From NCBI GenBank assembly GCA_963742925.1, contig CAVUNV010000001.1, positions 1 through 64,000 of the forward strand: DNA of 64,000 bases, read 5' to 3'. Below, in pieces: positions 18,125-26,819 of the stretch. The DNA is from PALSA-612 sp963742925 (lineage in GTDB: Bacteria > Actinomycetota > Thermoleophilia > Gaiellales > Gaiellaceae). Position numbers and translations under genes: made by a program. Each line of letters opens with the position of its first letter. Position 1 is the stretch's first letter. A model generated the notes under the pieces. It saw nothing but the letters and a program-made list of their open reading frames with translations. It was not told the DNA's origin and did no database searches.

Positions 18125-20194
18125 GTGGCACGCAAGGAAACGAGCATCTTCGACCGCGAGATCGTCGTCCAGGCGATCAAGGACTCGTTCCCGAAGCTCG
18201 ATCCGCGGCGGCAGGTCAAGAACCCGGTGATGTTCATCGTCGAGCTCGGCAGCGTGATCACGACGGTGATCTTCTTCCTCGACGTCGCGCGCGGACACAC
18301 GTTCCAGCTCTGGTTCGTCGCCGCGATCGCGATCTGGCTGTGGCTGACCGTGCTGTTCGCCAACTTCGCCGAGGCGATCGCCGAGGGCCGCGGCAAGGCG
18401 CAGGCGAACGCGCTTGCGCGCGACCCGCACGACGACGGTGGCCCGCGTCCGCCGCGACGGCGAGCGGCGACTCGAGGAGGTGCCGGCGGCCGAGCTGCAG
18501 CGCGGCGACATCGTCGTCGTCCACGCCGGCGAGGTGCATCCCGGCCGACGGCGAGGTGATCGAAGGCGTCGGCTCGGTCGACGAGTCGGCGATCACGGGC
18601 GAGTCGGCACCGGTGATCCGCGAGTCGGGCGGCGACCGCTCGGCGGTCACGGGCGGGACGAGGCTGCTCTCGGACCAGCTCGTCGTCGAGGTCACGCAGG
18701 AGCCGGGCAAGTCGTTCCTCGACCGGATGATCGCGCTCGTCGAGGGCGCCGAGCGGCGCAAGACGCCGAACGAGATCGCGCTCAACATCCTGCTCGCCGG
18801 CCTGACGATCACCTTCCTCGCCGCGGTGGTGACGCTGCAGCCGTTCGCGATCTACGCCGGTTCGCCGCAGTCCCAGACCGTGCTGATCGCGCTGCTCGTG
18901 GCGCTGATCCCGACGACGATCGGCGCGCTGCTGTCGGCGATCGGGATCGCCGGGCATGGACAGGCTCGTGCAGCGCAACGTGCTCGCCATGTCCGGCCGC
19001 GCCGTCGAAGCCTCCGGCGACGTCGACGTGCTGCTGCTCGACAAGACCGGAACGATCACGCTCGGCAACCGCCAGGCCGCCGAGTTCGTGCCGGTCGACG
19101 GCGTCGCCGACGTGGAGCTCGCCGAGGTGGCGCAGCTCGCGTCGCTCGCCGACGAGACTCCGGAGGGCCGCTCGATCGTGGTCCTCGCGAAGGAGCGTTA
19201 CGGCCTGCGCGAGCGCGAGCTGTCCGCGCACGAGGCGACGTTCATCCCGTTCTCGGCGACCACGCGGATGAGCGGCGTCGACTCGACGGGCGCAGGCTGC
19301 GCAAGGGCGCCGCCGACGCCGTCAAGCGCTTCGTCGAGGAGCAGGGCGGCCGCGTTCCCCGCCCGCCTCGACGAGGAGGTCGACAAGATCGCCCGCGCCG
19401 GCGGGACGCCGCTCGTCGTCGCCCAGGACAACTGGGTGCTGGGCGTCATCCACCTGAAGGACATCGTCAAGGGCGGCATGAGCGAGCGCTTCGACGAGCT
19501 GCGAAAGATGGGGATCCGCACGGTGATGATCACCGGCGACAACCGCGTTACCGCCGCCGTGATCGCGCGAGGAGGCGGGTGTCGACGACTTCCTCGCCGA
19601 GGCGACGCCGGAGGCGAAGATGGCGCTGATCAAGGAGGAGCAGGCGAAGGGCCGGATGGTGGCGATGACCGGCGACGGAACGAACGACGCGCCCGCCCTC
19701 GCGCAGGCCGACGTCGGCGTTGCCATGAACACGGGCACCTCCGCCGCCAAGGAGGCCGGCAACATGGTCGACCTCGACTCGAACCCGACGAAGCTGATCG
19801 AGATCGTCGAGGTCGGCGAAGCAGCTGCTGATCACCCGCGGCGCGCTCACGACGTTCTCGATCGCGAACGACGTGGCCAAGTACTTCGCGATCCTGCCGG
19901 CGATGTTCGCGTTCACCTACGCGGCGCACCCCGGCGAGCGGGGGCCGCTGGACGCGCTCAACATCATGCACCTCGGGACGCCGAAGAGCGCGATCCTCTC
20001 CGCGGTCATCTTCAACGCGCTGATCATCCCGGCGCTGGTGCCGCTCGCGCTGCAAGGGCGTCAAGTACCGCGCGATCGGCGCGACGGCGCTGCTGCGGCG
20101 GAACCTGCTCATCTACGGGCTCGGCGGCGTGATCCTGCCGTTCGTCGGGATCAAGCTGATCGACATGATCATCCACAATGTGTTGGGCGCTTGA
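18125..20194 (+). CDS. kdpB: KdpB P-type ATPase subunit, eight frame breaks
   Basis: Catalytic subunit that hydrolyses ATP to drive potassium uptake, about 687 residues when repaired. Conserved parts appear in order across frames: AITGESAPVIRESGGD (actuator), the phosphorylation site DKTGTITLGNR, VMITGDNRVTAAVIA, then GDGTNDAPALAQADVGVAMN and TTFSIANDVAKYFAI. Breaks lie near 18412, 18540, 18955, 19285, 19355, 19570, 19815 and 20053. Seven look like single extra bases and one like a lost base; the net change of six keeps the terminal frame. Functional motifs are untouched, which argues for sequence error over decay. It starts at GTG 18125 abutting kdpC. Confidence 0.92.
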
Positions 20195-21282
20195 GTCGTG
20201 GTCGCTACCGCATCTTGCTCGGAATGGCCGCAGGGGTCGGCAAGACCTACCGGATGCTCCAGGAGGGGCGGCAGGCCGGGGACGAGGGCCTCGACGTCGT
20301 GATCGGGTACCTCGAGCCACACGACCGGCCGGAGACGGCCGCGCTCGCCGAGGGTCTCGAGACGGTGCCGCGCCTCAGGGCCGCGCACGGCGGCCTCGAG
20401 CTCGAGGAGATGGACGTCGACGCCGTCATCCGGCGCGCGCCGGAGCTGGCGCTGATCGACGAGCTCGCGCACACGAACGCCGCCGGGATGCGGCACGAGA
20501 AGCGCTACGAGGACATCGAGGACGTCGTCGGCGCCGGGATCGACGTCATCTCGACCGTGAACGTCCAGCACCTCGAGAGCCTGAACGACTCGATCTTCGA
20601 GCTCACCGGCGTGCGCGTGCGGGAGACCTTCCCGGACCGGATCCTCGAAGAGGCCGACGAGGTCGTGCTCGTCGACCTCACCCCCGAAGCGCTGCAGGAG
20701 CGCCTCCGGGCGGGCAAGGTCTACAAGGCCGACCGCGCCGAGGTCGCGCTCCAGAACTTCTTCCGGCTCGACAACCTGGGTGCGCTCAGGGAGCTGGCGC
20801 TGCGGGAGCTGGCCGAGGACGTCGAGGCGCGGCGGCGGCCGGCCTTCCTCGACCCGCTCAGCAAGCAGGCCGTCGCGGAGCGTGTCCTGGCGCTGATCGA
20901 ACCGCAGCCGAAGTCGCAGCGGATCGTCCGCCGCGCCTGGCGCTCCGCGCAGCGGCTCGGGGCCGAGATCGACGCGCTCTGGATGCGCCGCCCCGGCCGG
21001 GAGCCGACGGCCGAGGAGGCGACCCAGCTGGCGGCGCTTCGGCGCCTCGCCTCCGTGCTCGGCGTGCACTTCCTCGAGGAGGAAGGCGACGACCTGGTCG
21101 AGACCGTGCGCCGCGTCGTGCACGATCGCGGCTCCACCTACATCTTCGTCGGCACGCCCGACGAGCGCCGCCGCGTCGAGATCCTGCGCGGCTCGCTGCT
21201 CTCGAGGATGGTGCGGGAGCTCCCCGGCGTCGACATCCGCGTCGTGACCGATCGCGCGCTGCGAGAGGAGCAGCCGGAATGA
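20191..21282 (+). CDS. Stand-alone KdpD N-terminal sensor domain
   Basis: Protein of 363 residues equal to the cytoplasmic input half of KdpD, with no kinase. Walker A GMAAGVGKTYRML lies near residue 11 and a Walker-B-like ALIDELAHTN follows; then DVISTVNVQHLESLND and DLTPEALQERL, all diagnostic of the KdpD domain. The last 130 residues form a universal-stress-like domain (IFVGTPDERRRVEILRGS). TTG 20191 overlaps the kdpB stop (TTGA). It should work with the separate membrane kinase at 13145, or regulate it in trans. This arrangement is discussed as a finding. Confidence 0.9.
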   Translation: MSRGRYRILLGMAAGVGKTYRMLQEGRQAGDEGLDVVIGYLEPHDRPETAALAEGLETVPRLRAAHGGLELEEMDVDAVIRRAPELALIDELAHTNAAGMRHEKRYEDIEDVVGAGIDVISTVNVQHLESLNDSIFELTGVRVRETFPDRILEEADEVVLVDLTPEALQERLRAGKVYKADRAEVALQNFFRLDNLGALRELALRELAEDVEARRRPAFLDPLSKQAVAERVLALIEPQPKSQRIVRRAWRSAQRLGAEIDALWMRRPGREPTAEEATQLAALRRLASVLGVHFLEEEGDDLVETVRRVVHDRGSTYIFVGTPDERRRVEILRGSLLSRMVRELPGVDIRVVTDRALREEQPE

Positions 21283-21776
21283 TCCTTCCGTTCCGCAGGC
21301 GCCACCGTGCTCCGCACGCGAAGCGAGTGCTCGTCCCCTTCACGGGCGGCGGCCTCGACCCGACGGTTCTCGACGCGTCGATCCGGATCGCGCGGGCAGA
21401 GGAGGCCACGCTCGTGCCCGCGTACCTGATCGTCACTCCGCTCGAGTTCGCCCTCGACGCGCCGATGCACCAGCAGGTGGTCGTCGCGATGCCGCTGCTC
21501 GAAGCCGTCGAGCACGCCGCCCTGAAGGCGGGCGTGCCGGTGGACGCGCGGATCGAGAGCGGCCGGACGCCGATCCACGCGCTCCAGCGCCTCTGGGACG
21601 TCGAGCACTTCGACCGGGTCGTCGTACCGGCTCCGCCCGGCGGCGAGCCCGGCTTCGCGCCGAAGGATCTGCTCTGGATCCTCATGCACGCTCCGAGCGA
21701 GACGGTGATCCTGCGCCCGCAGCCGGACGGCGCGGCAGCCGAGGAGACGGAAGAGCCCCGGGCGCTCGTGGTGTAG
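21279..21776 (+). CDS. Universal-stress-protein-like protein at the end of the kdp operon
   Basis: Protein of 165 residues with a UspA-like fold: a basic start, then AKRVLVPFTGGGLDPTVLDA at the first strand, two helical segments and SETVILRPQPD at the last strand. The nucleotide-binding GxxG pattern of ATP-binding Usp proteins is not clear, so it may not bind ATP. ATG 21279 overlaps the preceding stop (ATGA), so it is translated with the KdpD sensor domain. It probably contributes to potassium or stress sensing. Confidence 0.78.
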   Translation: MILPFRRRHRAPHAKRVLVPFTGGGLDPTVLDASIRIARAEEATLVPAYLIVTPLEFALDAPMHQQVVVAMPLLEAVEHAALKAGVPVDARIESGRTPIHALQRLWDVEHFDRVVVPAPPGGEPGFAPKDLLWILMHAPSETVILRPQPDGAAAEETEEPRALVV

Positions 21777-21815
21777 AGGCGCCGGGAGGGCGCCCGGCGG
21801 TTAGTCTCAGGCGCG

Positions 21816-23002
21816 ATGTCGGGCGGCATTCCACCGGGGAGCTCGAGGCACGCCGCGGCCGGCTCTTCGAGCACGTCCGGGGCCTCGGGCTCGCCGGCTG
21901 CGTGCTCTTCGACGAGCACTACATCCGCTACTTCACCCAGTTCGGCTTCCTGGCGACCGAGCGGCCGGTGGCCTGGATCGCCGGCGCCTCGGGCGACATG
22001 GCCGTGTTCGTCCCCGAGTTCGAGGTCGAGCGGGTGCGCGCCGAGACCGGGTTCGAGCGCGTCGAGTCGTATCCCGAGTACCCCGGGATCGAGCACCCGA
22101 TGCGGATCCTCGGACGCGTGCTCGCCGACATGGGGATCACCGGCGCGATCGGCGCCGACCAGGACGGCTATCCGGGCATCCTCGGGTACGAGGGCCCGCC
22201 GCTCAGCGAGGTCACGGAGAGCCGCGTCGATCCGCTCGCGCCGTTCGTCGAGAGCATGATGGTGCGCAAGAGCGAGGCCGAGGTGGCCCTGATCCGCGAG
22301 AGCGCCAGGTGGTGCAACCTCGCGCACCGGCTCCTGCAGCGCTACACGCAGCCGGGTGTGACCGAGGCCGAGGCCAGCCTGCAGGCGGGCCACGAGGCCA
22401 CGCTCGCCATGCTCGACACGCTCGGCTCCTCCTACGGCGGGCAGCAGGCATCCTCCGACGGCGTCTCGGCCGGGTACCGCGGCCAGATCGGGCTGCGGAG
22501 CTCGTGGGCGCACGCGGTCGCGCACAACATCGAGTTCCGCGACGGCGACGTCCTCGTGACCGAGACCAGCGCGCCGATCTGGGGCTACAACGCCGAGCTC
22601 GAGCGGGCGATGATCATCGGCGAGCCGACCGACGAGATGCAGCGCCTGTTCGCGCACATGGTCGCCGCCCAGCAGGCCGCGTTCGAGGCGCTTCGGCCCG
22701 GCGTGACCTGCGCCGACGTCGACAATGCCGTGCTCGCCTACTTCGAGGCCAACGACCTCATGCCCTACTGGAAGCAGCACACGGGCCACGCGATCGGCCT
22801 GCGCAACCACGAGGCGCCGTTCCTCGACGTCGGCGACTCGACGCGGATCGAGCCGGGGATGGTGTTCACGATCGAGCCGGGTGTCTACTCGGCCGAGGTC
22901 GGCGGCTTCCGCCACTCCGACACGGTGGTCGTCACCGACGACGGGATCGACGTCCTCACGTACTACCCGAGGGACATCGAGAGCCTGATCATCCCGGCGT
23001 GA
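21816..23002 (+). CDS. M24-family peptidase/creatinase-like protein, one early frame break
   Basis: Protein of about 395 residues with the two-domain pita-bread layout: an N-terminal creatinase-type domain and a catalytic domain with KQHTGHAIGLRNHEAPF, GMVFTIEPGVYS and GGFRHSDTVVVTDDG. The two usual metal-binding aspartates appear as Glu (VTETSAPIWGYNAELERAM), so metal use and peptidase activity are uncertain. A base seems missing near 21838, shortly after ATG 21816; the second frame alone begins at 21902. Its last 14 bases overlap the end of the convergent DUF5996 gene. Confidence 0.8.
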
Positions 23003-23882
23003 AGGCGGGCGCGAGGTCGGCCGGCCAGCCGCCGCGCCCGGCTCCTGCGCGATAGGTCGTCTCGAGGAAGTCGAGCAGCGCCTGCCGCGGGTCCGGCGCG
23101 GTGCGCACGGCTTCGTACGGCAGCACGAACTCGCCCAACTCCGGGCTCCAGCCCGCCGCCTCCGGCTGCACGTCGTCCGCCTCGATCCCCTCCGGCTGCG
23201 GCCACGTGTACGCGAAGAAGATCGGCTCCCGGACGTTGTCGTCGCCCGGCCAGAAGCCGGTGCACGCCTGCTCGGCGTCATGGGTGTAGCGCATGATCAC
23301 GTCGGTGTCCGCAGGCGGATCGAGCAGCCGCCCCGAGAAGCGGCTGTAGCCGAGGTCGAACGAGCCCCAGTAGAACTGCACGGGCGAGGTCTTCCCGCGG
23401 AAGCGCGCGCGATGCTCCTTCATGACGCCGTCGACGGCCACGAGGGCGTGCCAGAAGCGGTTCGCCCACTCCGGCTCGTAGCTCGAGTGCTCGACGTCCT
23501 CCGGGTAGGGAGTGCGGTTCGCCACCTCGGTCGGGGTCGTCGTGATCTCGACCGGAACGCCCGCCCGCTCGAGCGCACGCATGAGCTCGGCGTAGAAGTC
23601 GGCGACGGTCCGCGGCTCGAGCGGGACCCGCTCGACGACGCCACGCGCCGTTCGCACCGACACCACGTGGTCGACGAGGTCGACGTCCACGTCGAAGACG
23701 CCGTCCGGATGAGCGATCGGCGACGTGTTCAGCCCGCGGGCCGTGACGTAGAGCGGCACCTGGCCCCACTGGGGCTCCATCGGCGCGAGCGCGAGCCGCA
23801 GCTTCCCGACGATCTGCATGTACATGTGCAGCGTGTGCCGGGTGTCGCGCCACGCCTCGTAGGGAAGCTCAGGCCATGGCAA
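22989..23882 (-). CDS. DUF5996 family protein
   Basis: Soluble protein of about 297 residues matching the DUF5996 pattern: LPWPELPYEAWRDTRHTLHM at the start, QIVGKLRLALAPMEPQWGQ, PLYVTARGLNTSPI, VQFYWGSFDLGYSRFSGR and a C-terminal EPIFFAYTWPQPEG segment. The function is unknown in the family. TTG at 23880-23882 is preferred because it gives the family-typical start and overlaps the end of the UBP zinc-finger gene by 14 bases, which suggests translational coupling. The upstream extension in the same frame is antisense-like and unlikely to be coding. Confidence 0.82.
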   Translation of the reverse strand: MPWPELPYEAWRDTRHTLHMYMQIVGKLRLALAPMEPQWGQVPLYVTARGLNTSPIAHPDGVFDVDVDLVDHVVSVRTARGVVERVPLEPRTVADFYAELMRALERAGVPVEITTTPTEVANRTPYPEDVEHSSYEPEWANRFWHALVAVDGVMKEHRARFRGKTSPVQFYWGSFDLGYSRFSGRLLDPPADTDVIMRYTHDAEQACTGFWPGDDNVREPIFFAYTWPQPEGIEADDVQPEAAGWSPELGEFVLPYEAVRTAPDPRQALLDFLETTYRAGAGRGGWPADLAPAFTPG

Positions 23883-24138
23883 GCGCGACCTCGTCCACGA
23901 AGCACCAGGCCCAGTCCTCGCCCGGCTCCGCGGAGCGGGCGAGCGGATGGCCGCTCTCTGCCGCATGGGCTCTCGCGTGCCGGTTCGGCGAGGAGTCGCA
24001 GCAGCCGACCTTGCCGCAGCTCAGGCACATGCGCAGATGCACCCAGCGGCCGCCGGTCTTCAGGCACTCCTCGCAACCGAGCAGCGGCTCGGGCAGCTCG
24101 GTCACCGCGACGGTGTCGAGGTGCGAGCACGCGGCCAT
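23869..24138 (-). CDS. UBP-type zinc-finger protein
   Basis: Protein of 89 residues consisting of one ZnF-UBP domain. The ligand set is visible: CSH near the start, GCEEC, MCLSCGKVGCCDSS, RHARAHAAESGH, in the usual C/H order. Eukaryotic relatives bind the ubiquitin C-terminus; bacterial stand-alone forms are common in actinobacteria and their partner is unknown. The ATG is at 24136-24138. The gene overlaps the DUF5996 start and is preceded by a 15-bp hairpin. Confidence 0.9.
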   Translation of the reverse strand: MAACSHLDTVAVTELPEPLLGCEECLKTGGRWVHLRMCLSCGKVGCCDSSPNRHARAHAAESGHPLARSAEPGEDWAWCFVDEVALAMA

Positions 24139-24165
24139 GCATGCAGCGTAGCTACGCCGTGGACC

Positions 24166-24201
24166 GCGACGCGAGGCCCGACCGAGCGGGCCTCGCGTCG
24201 C
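24166..24201 (-). terminator. Strong hairpin between PepSY and zinc-finger genes
   Basis: GCGACGCGAGGCCCG pairs perfectly with CGGGCCTCGCGTCGC over 15 bp around a 6-base loop. It lies 24 bases after the PepSY stop (minus direction), so it likely ends that transcript. There is no T tract. Confidence 0.75.
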
Positions 24202-24224
24202 TGTGCTGTTCCGCGTGACGCGCC

Positions 24225-24656
24225 TCAGCGCGTCTCGACGCTGACGACGCTGAACGACTTGTCGACGTAGACGGTGACGGGTGTTCCGTCCGCCTTGACC
24301 ATGTGGGCCTCGTAGGCCGCGTGGCCGTCGGCGTCCGTCTCGACGCGGACGATGGTCGCGCCGCTGCCGACCTTGGCCTGGGCGAGCTGCGTCACCTTCG
24401 ACGCGGTGTCGCCCGTGAGCAGCGTCTCGTCGCTTCGCTGAGCGCCCCACGGGTTCTGCGCGTTCGGCGCCGCGGCCGACTGGGTGGGCGCCGACTGGGT
24501 CAGCGCCGCCGTGGAGGTCGTGCCGGCCGAGCTCGTGGTGGAGCTGGTACCGGATCCGCCCGCGGCTGCGGCGATGCCGTAGCTCCCGAGGGCGGCTCCG
24601 ACGACGACGGCTCCCACCACGAGAGCCCGCGGAACGGTCCTGTGCTTCCTGTCCAT
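24225..24656 (-). CDS. Secreted PepSY-like domain protein
   Basis: Protein of 143 residues. A signal or anchor segment (RALVVGAVVVGAALGSYG) is followed by a Ser/Thr/Ala-rich linker, then one PepSY-like unit: TLLTGDTASKVTQLAQAK, GATIVRVETDADGHAAYEAH and VTVYVDKSFSVVSVETR. PepSY domains often inhibit or modulate exported enzymes. ATG at 24654-24656 has AAAGGAG just upstream. Three 11-bp direct repeats in its leader suggest control by an OmpR/PhoB-family regulator. It is a single-gene unit. Confidence 0.85.
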   Translation of the reverse strand: MDRKHRTVPRALVVGAVVVGAALGSYGIAAAAGGSGTSSTTSSAGTTSTAALTQSAPTQSAAAPNAQNPWGAQRSDETLLTGDTASKVTQLAQAKVGSGATIVRVETDADGHAAYEAHMVKADGTPVTVYVDKSFSVVSVETR

Positions 24657-24718
24657 CGGTGACTCCTTTCTCTGGCGATGTCATGGCGTCCGGTGGACGC
24701 TCTTCAACAGTGCGCCCG

Positions 24719-24751
24719 GCGCCTGAGCCGCGCCTGGGCGGCGCCTGAGAG
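24719..24751 (-). promoter_or_regulatory. Triple 11-bp direct repeat upstream of the PepSY gene
   Basis: GCGCCTGAGCC, GCGCCTGGGCG and GCGCCTGAGAG follow one another with no gap, each 11 bases. Read toward the gene, the core is CTCAGGCGC. Perfect one-turn spacing is typical of OmpR/PhoB-type operators. It lies 63-95 bases before the PepSY start. Confidence 0.65.
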
Positions 24752-24777
24752 TTCGATAGGAGCCACCGTGCTCGAGA

Positions 24778-24800
24778 CCCCGGCGCCGATCGGGCCGGGG
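24778..24800 (-). terminator. Hairpin after the VOC gene
   Basis: CCCCGGC pairs with GCCGGGG around a 9-base loop, 22 bases beyond the VOC stop in the minus direction. GC-rich with no T tract. Confidence 0.5.
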
Positions 24801-24822
24801 CCTCACGTGGGTCGGGTGCGGT

Positions 24823-25182
24823 CTACGCCGCCGCCGAGTCCGACTGCCAGAGGTGGAAGGCGTTCCCCTCGCTGTCGTGGCAGGCTGCGAACCAACCGTG
24901 GCCCGGCACCGGTGACTTGGTCTCCGCGTCGCCGCCCAGCTCGCGCACTTTCGCCGACGACGCGTCGATGTCGTCGGTCGCGAAGTAGAAGTTCGGGTGG
25001 CCGCTGCGGCTGTCCGACGCGAACACGGCCGCTCCGCTCTGTTCGCCGGTCTGTGCCATGCGGTAGTCCATCCCGGGCATGCCGGAGTCTCCGAAGCTCC
25101 ACCCGAACAGCCCGTTCCAGAAGCCCTGCGCCCGGTCGGCGTCCTCGGCCGGGAACTCGATGTGGACGATCTCTCCTGCCAT
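24823..25182 (-). CDS. VOC (glyoxalase/bleomycin-resistance-like) protein
   Basis: Protein of 119 residues with the paired beta-alpha-beta-beta-beta VOC layout: IVHIEFPAEDADRAQGFWNG at the start and GWFAACHDSEGNAFHLWQSD at the end. His in IVHIEF and the last-strand residues may form the metal site. The family includes dioxygenases, isomerases and antibiotic-binding proteins; the role is unknown. The ATG at 25180-25182 is supported by AAAGGAG. It is a single gene flanked by divergent secreted-protein genes. Confidence 0.87.
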   Translation of the reverse strand: MAGEIVHIEFPAEDADRAQGFWNGLFGWSFGDSGMPGMDYRMAQTGEQSGAAVFASDSRSGHPNFYFATDDIDASSAKVRELGGDAETKSPVPGHGWFAACHDSEGNAFHLWQSDSAAA

Positions 25183-25355
25183 GCCGGTTCTCCTTTCTCG
25201 GGTCTGGATTCGGAACCATATCCAGCCGCGGATCGATGGCCCGTGGTGCGGTTCCGGCCTGCTCACTCGGTCGGGTGACGCTCGGCCGAGGGTCGCGGCG
25301 GGAGGGGGTGGAGCCGACCTATAGGGCGATGTTCGTTAACCACAGGAGGTTCGAA

Positions 25356-25769
25356 ATGCGCCGCAGCATGCGCCTTATCGCCGTTCTGCTCGTGGTCGGC
25401 GCCGTCGGATTCGGCGCCTCGGCGGCATTCGGCACGACCGGCAGCTCGACCGCCGGAAGCCTGTCCTTCTCGGTCACGCTTCCGGACAACGCCTCCGCGG
25501 GCCAGTACGTGCCGTGGACGGCCAACATCTCGAACGCGGCCCAGGCGTCCGCGGTCGACGCCAGGGTCTCGTTCACGCTCACAGGGCCTGGCATCACCAA
25601 GAACACGATGACGTACGCGTTCCACTTCGCTCCGGGCAAGTCGGTCAGCCGGAGTGGCTCGTTCCGCGTGCCTGCGAAGGCACCGGCCGGCGCCTACACC
25701 TTGACGATGAACGTGAACGCCGGACAGGCCGGAACCGGCCGGCGAGCCGCCTCGTCGACGGTCGGGTAG
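25356..25769 (+). CDS. Secreted Ig-like beta-sandwich protein
   Basis: Protein of 137 residues with a clear signal peptide (RLIAVLLVVGAVGFGASAAF) and a domain reading like an actinobacterial immunoglobulin-like fold: LSFSVTLPDNASAGQYVPW, ASAVDARVSFTLTGPG and APAGAYTLTMNVNAGQ. No catalytic motif or cysteine is present. ATG 25356 is fixed by AGGAGG at 25344-25349. It ends 70 bases before a strong bidirectional terminator. Function unknown; probably a cell-surface protein. Confidence 0.75.
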   Translation: MRRSMRLIAVLLVVGAVGFGASAAFGTTGSSTAGSLSFSVTLPDNASAGQYVPWTANISNAAQASAVDARVSFTLTGPGITKNTMTYAFHFAPGKSVSRSGSFRVPAKAPAGAYTLTMNVNAGQAGTGRRAASSTVG

Positions 25770-25837
25770 TCCGGACAGCAGAGGGGCTCGCTCTGGCCCA
25801 AGGCCGCAGGGACCGGGGCGAGCACCTCATCTGACCA

Positions 25838-25866
25838 GGAGGGCCGGCTCACACCGGCCCTCTTTC
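25838..25866. terminator. Bidirectional terminator
   Basis: GAGGGCCGG (25839-25847) pairs with CCGGCCCTC (25854-25862), loop of six, followed by TTTC on the plus strand. It separates the secreted Ig-like gene from the convergent polysaccharide deacetylase gene, whose stop codon begins two bases later. Confidence 0.85.
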
Positions 25867-25867
25867 G

Positions 25868-26819
25868 TTACGGCGTGCCGAGGATCGAGGCGAGGCCGGC
25901 GACGCCGGTCGTGTCCTGCACCTCGTAGCGGTGCAGCGCGAACGGCGTCTGGGCAGCCTGTGTCGAGCCGCGTTGTGTCGTCACCGCCAGCACGTAGCCC
26001 GCCTGCCGCACGAGCGCCTCGGTCCGCGCGTCGAACCTGCCGGCCGGGTACGAGAACCACTGCACCGGGTGGTGCAGGTGGAGCTCCAGCGCGTGCCGTG
26101 AGCGGATCAGCTCCTGCAACGCGGCCGGGTCGGAGAGCCCGGGAAGCTCGGCGTGGTCGACGGTGTGGGAGCCGATCTCGATGCCGTCCTGCTCGAGCGT
26201 GTTCAGCTGCAGGCCAGCTCAGGAAGCTGACGCGGTCGGAGCCCGAGATCCGGTTCGTGATCACGTAGGCCGTGCCGTGCATCCCCAGGCGGCGCATCAC
26301 CGGCGCGGCATTCGCGAGCACATCGCGATAGCCGTCGTCGAACGTGATCATCACCGGCCTGGCGGGCAGCCGCTTGCCGTGCTCGAGGGCTCCGAACAGC
26401 TGCTCCTGCGTGACCGTGTGGAAGCCGTGGCCGGCGAGCCAGCGCATCTGGGCCGCGAAGTCGGCGGGAGCGACGGTCAGCGCCCGCGTGATCGCCGGCA
26501 GCGTCGGGCGGAGCACGTCGATCCGGTGGTACATCAGGATCGGCACCGAGAGCGTCCGCGCGGGCAGCGTCGCCGGCAGGCTCAGTCGCTTGATCGTCGG
26601 GGCCGGCACGTGGCTCTTCGGCGGGGCGGGCGACGCGGTGATCGTGAGCTGGACGTGGTGAACGGGCTTGGAAGCGGCTTTGCCACCGCTCCGGAGCCCG
26701 AAGAACAGGCCCAGCCCGAGCGCCACGATGAGGAAGAGCGCCAGCACGGCGAGCCGGCGGCGCCTGACCTGCCGTCGCCGCTCGAGGCGGCGCTGCACTC
26801 TGACTTCCTCCGTCGCCAC
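25868..26819 (-). CDS. Membrane-anchored polysaccharide deacetylase (NodB fold), one frame break
   Basis: About 317 residues. A basic N-terminus and one transmembrane helix (LAVLALFLIVALGLGLFFGL) anchor an external NodB domain: SVPILMYHRIDVL, the catalytic ITFDDGYRDVLANA and, after an inferred extra base near 26215, GIEIGSHTVDHAELPG with the zinc histidines, then WFSYPAGRFDARTEALV. The enzyme removes acetyl groups from cell-surface polysaccharide or peptidoglycan. It starts at GTG 26819, directly abutting the HMG-CoA lyase stop, and shares a terminator with the convergent gene. Confidence 0.88.

Noticed and set aside
18125..20194. Programmed frameshifting in kdpB
   Set aside because: Eight shifts without slippery heptamers or recurring context do not fit programmed recoding; random indel errors explain them better.
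20191..21282. Truncated KdpD pseudogene
   Set aside because: The frame is intact, starts by overlapping kdpB, keeps the nucleotide motif and is coupled to a Usp-like gene; it looks like a functional stand-alone domain.
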